Below are positions 63,349 to 64,000 of a stretch of 64,000 nucleotides of DNA, piece after piece. A program made the position numbers and the translations under genes. The stretch is from Novosphingobium sp. 32-60-15. GTDB taxonomy: Bacteria; Pseudomonadota; Alphaproteobacteria; Sphingomonadales; Sphingomonadaceae. How positions within the stretch are numbered: the stretch's first letter is position 1; the number at the start of each line of letters is the position of its first letter. The stretch covers positions 46,294 to 110,293 of the forward strand of contig NZ_NCEN01000009.1 in NCBI RefSeq assembly GCF_002280675.1, read 5' to 3'. The notes under the pieces were generated by a model. That model saw only the letters and a list, made by a program, of their open reading frames with translations, did not search any database and was not told where the DNA came from.

Positions 63349-64000
63349 TCACGCGGTCTGTGAATAGCGTTTAATCCGCTCTGCCAGTTTGGTGATCGAC
63401 GGGATCAATATCCGCCGGCCCTCTTTTACCACCAGGCGTTCGCGGACCAGCAACGACAATTCGCGCGTGACAGTTTCACGGTTAGTACCAATGCGAGCGG
63501 CCAGTTCCGACTGGGTGGGAACGCGCAAAATGCTCGCCCCGCCTTTGTTATCGGGCAATTCTGCCAGCCGCAACAATTCGGCTTGGAGCCGTGTACCGAC
63601 CGCCATCGTCGAAAGTTCGTAAATGCGGTTGGTGAGATAGCGCACCTGATGCGCCAGATAGCGCGACAGCCACAAGCTGAGCACAGGCTCTTGTTCGATA
63701 AGGGAGACGAAAGTCTTGCCCGGAATGAACAGGAGACTGCTGTTTTGCGAGGCCACAACATCAGCGGAACGCGGCTCACCGTCAATGGCCGCCAATTCCC
63801 CGAAGATTTCACCCGGCCCGATTGACCGCAAAACCGTTTCGCGGCCTTGGGCAGAAATCAGGGAAACGCACAACAGACCTTCGACAACCAAATAAACATC
63901 GCTAGGCTCAGGACCCATTAAATCGCTTGCGCTGGCGGCGATGGCTTGATTCAATAGCGGCGTTGAGGAGGCGCTGCTTTTGTCGGAACTCTGGTTGTTG
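63349..64000 (-). CDS. Crp/Fnr-family transcription regulator (partial)
   Basis: The frame stays open to the window edge, so the N-terminus is cut off; about 217 residues are visible. A cyclic-nucleotide-binding-like beta roll (DVYLVVEGLLCVSL, GPGEIFGELAAIDGEPRSADVVA) is followed by a dimer helix and a winged helix with PTQSELAARIGTNRETVTRELSLL as the DNA-reading motif. FGELAAIDG resembles the CRP phosphate cassette, so a nucleotide ligand is possible. No [4Fe-4S] Cys set is visible. Confidence 0.88.
   Translation of the reverse strand, partial: NNQSSDKSSASSTPLLNQAIAASASDLMGPEPSDVYLVVEGLLCVSLISAQGRETVLRSIGPGEIFGELAAIDGEPRSADVVASQNSSLLFIPGKTFVSLIEQEPVLSLWLSRYLAHQVRYLTNRIYELSTMAVGTRLQAELLRLAELPDNKGGASILRVPTQSELAARIGTNRETVTRELSLLVRERLVVKEGRRILIPSITKLAERIKRYSQTA

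Overview
The window is chromosomal core DNA from an alphaproteobacterium, most likely a sphingomonad (order Sphingomonadales; Novosphingobium or Sphingobium-like, genus not resolved). Evidence: a serine palmitoyltransferase with its own acyl carrier protein (sphingolipid synthesis), DivK, the ChvG/ChvI two-component pair beside a short HPr kinase and pckA, cysteine-poor DksA, a DUF1674 succinate dehydrogenase assembly factor, SecB-Tim44-MltA-Smr and RpmH-RnpA-YidD-YidC-EngB clusters. Base composition looks high-GC throughout. There is no prophage, transposase, integrase, plasmid gene, rRNA operon or CRISPR array. Genes are packed tightly with many 1-20 base overlaps, and no gene-free stretch exceeds 300 bases.

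Layout. 1-2828: end of def, then rmuC, an SH3-like lipoprotein and a META-domain lipoprotein. 2883-8316 (minus): SpoU methyltransferase, HPr, EIIA, RapZ, HprK, ChvG, ChvI, a regulatory phosphotransfer and envelope-sensing cluster, divergent from pckA (8547-10151). 10241-13630: FHA-cyclase, J-domain protein, BolA, Nudix, epoxide-hydrolase-like protein. 13711-16114: hisG-hisD-nusB. 16226-17442: S-formylglutathione hydrolase and a VOC protein. 17600-20799: copper resistance, copC divergent from copAB. 20888-25070: DUF2721, a small membrane protein, PHA-granule-type protein, XpaC-like protein, TelA, SDR. 25083-29901: hppD with a VOC protein, tRNA-Lys, folK-aguB, a secreted methyltransferase-like protein, msrA. 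29959-35733: rsmB, SDH assembly factor, DUF4112, solute-binding lipoprotein, PilZ, dksA, Sel1-like, GIY-YIG-like.

35795-39014 is a minus-strand chain (GNAT, GDPD, RidA, HAD, DUF3572) beside divK. 39496-42434 holds a lone Pycsar-effector-like membrane protein and the sphingolipid entry genes (acp, spt, SGNH hydrolase). 42465-48907 is mutM, ubiE, ubiB, an acyltransferase, a small membrane protein, coaBC and dut. 48994-57607: DUF4136 lipoprotein, trpS, murJ, secB, Tim44-like, mltA, smr, dapE, GST. 57711-61033: engB, yidC, yidD, rnpA, rpmH. 61208-64000: HWE histidine kinase, mtgA and a Crp/Fnr regulator cut by the window end.

I found no clear new multi-gene system. The best second-look items are the orphan Pycsar-type effector homologue next to divK and the sphingolipid genes, an FHA-class III cyclase lacking the catalytic arginine, inverted repeats at the copC/copA, telA/SDR and hppD promoters, an interleaved (pseudoknot-topology) repeat in the dksA leader, and a divergent GIY-YIG-like protein. 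All functions are assigned by reading motifs; no database search was run.
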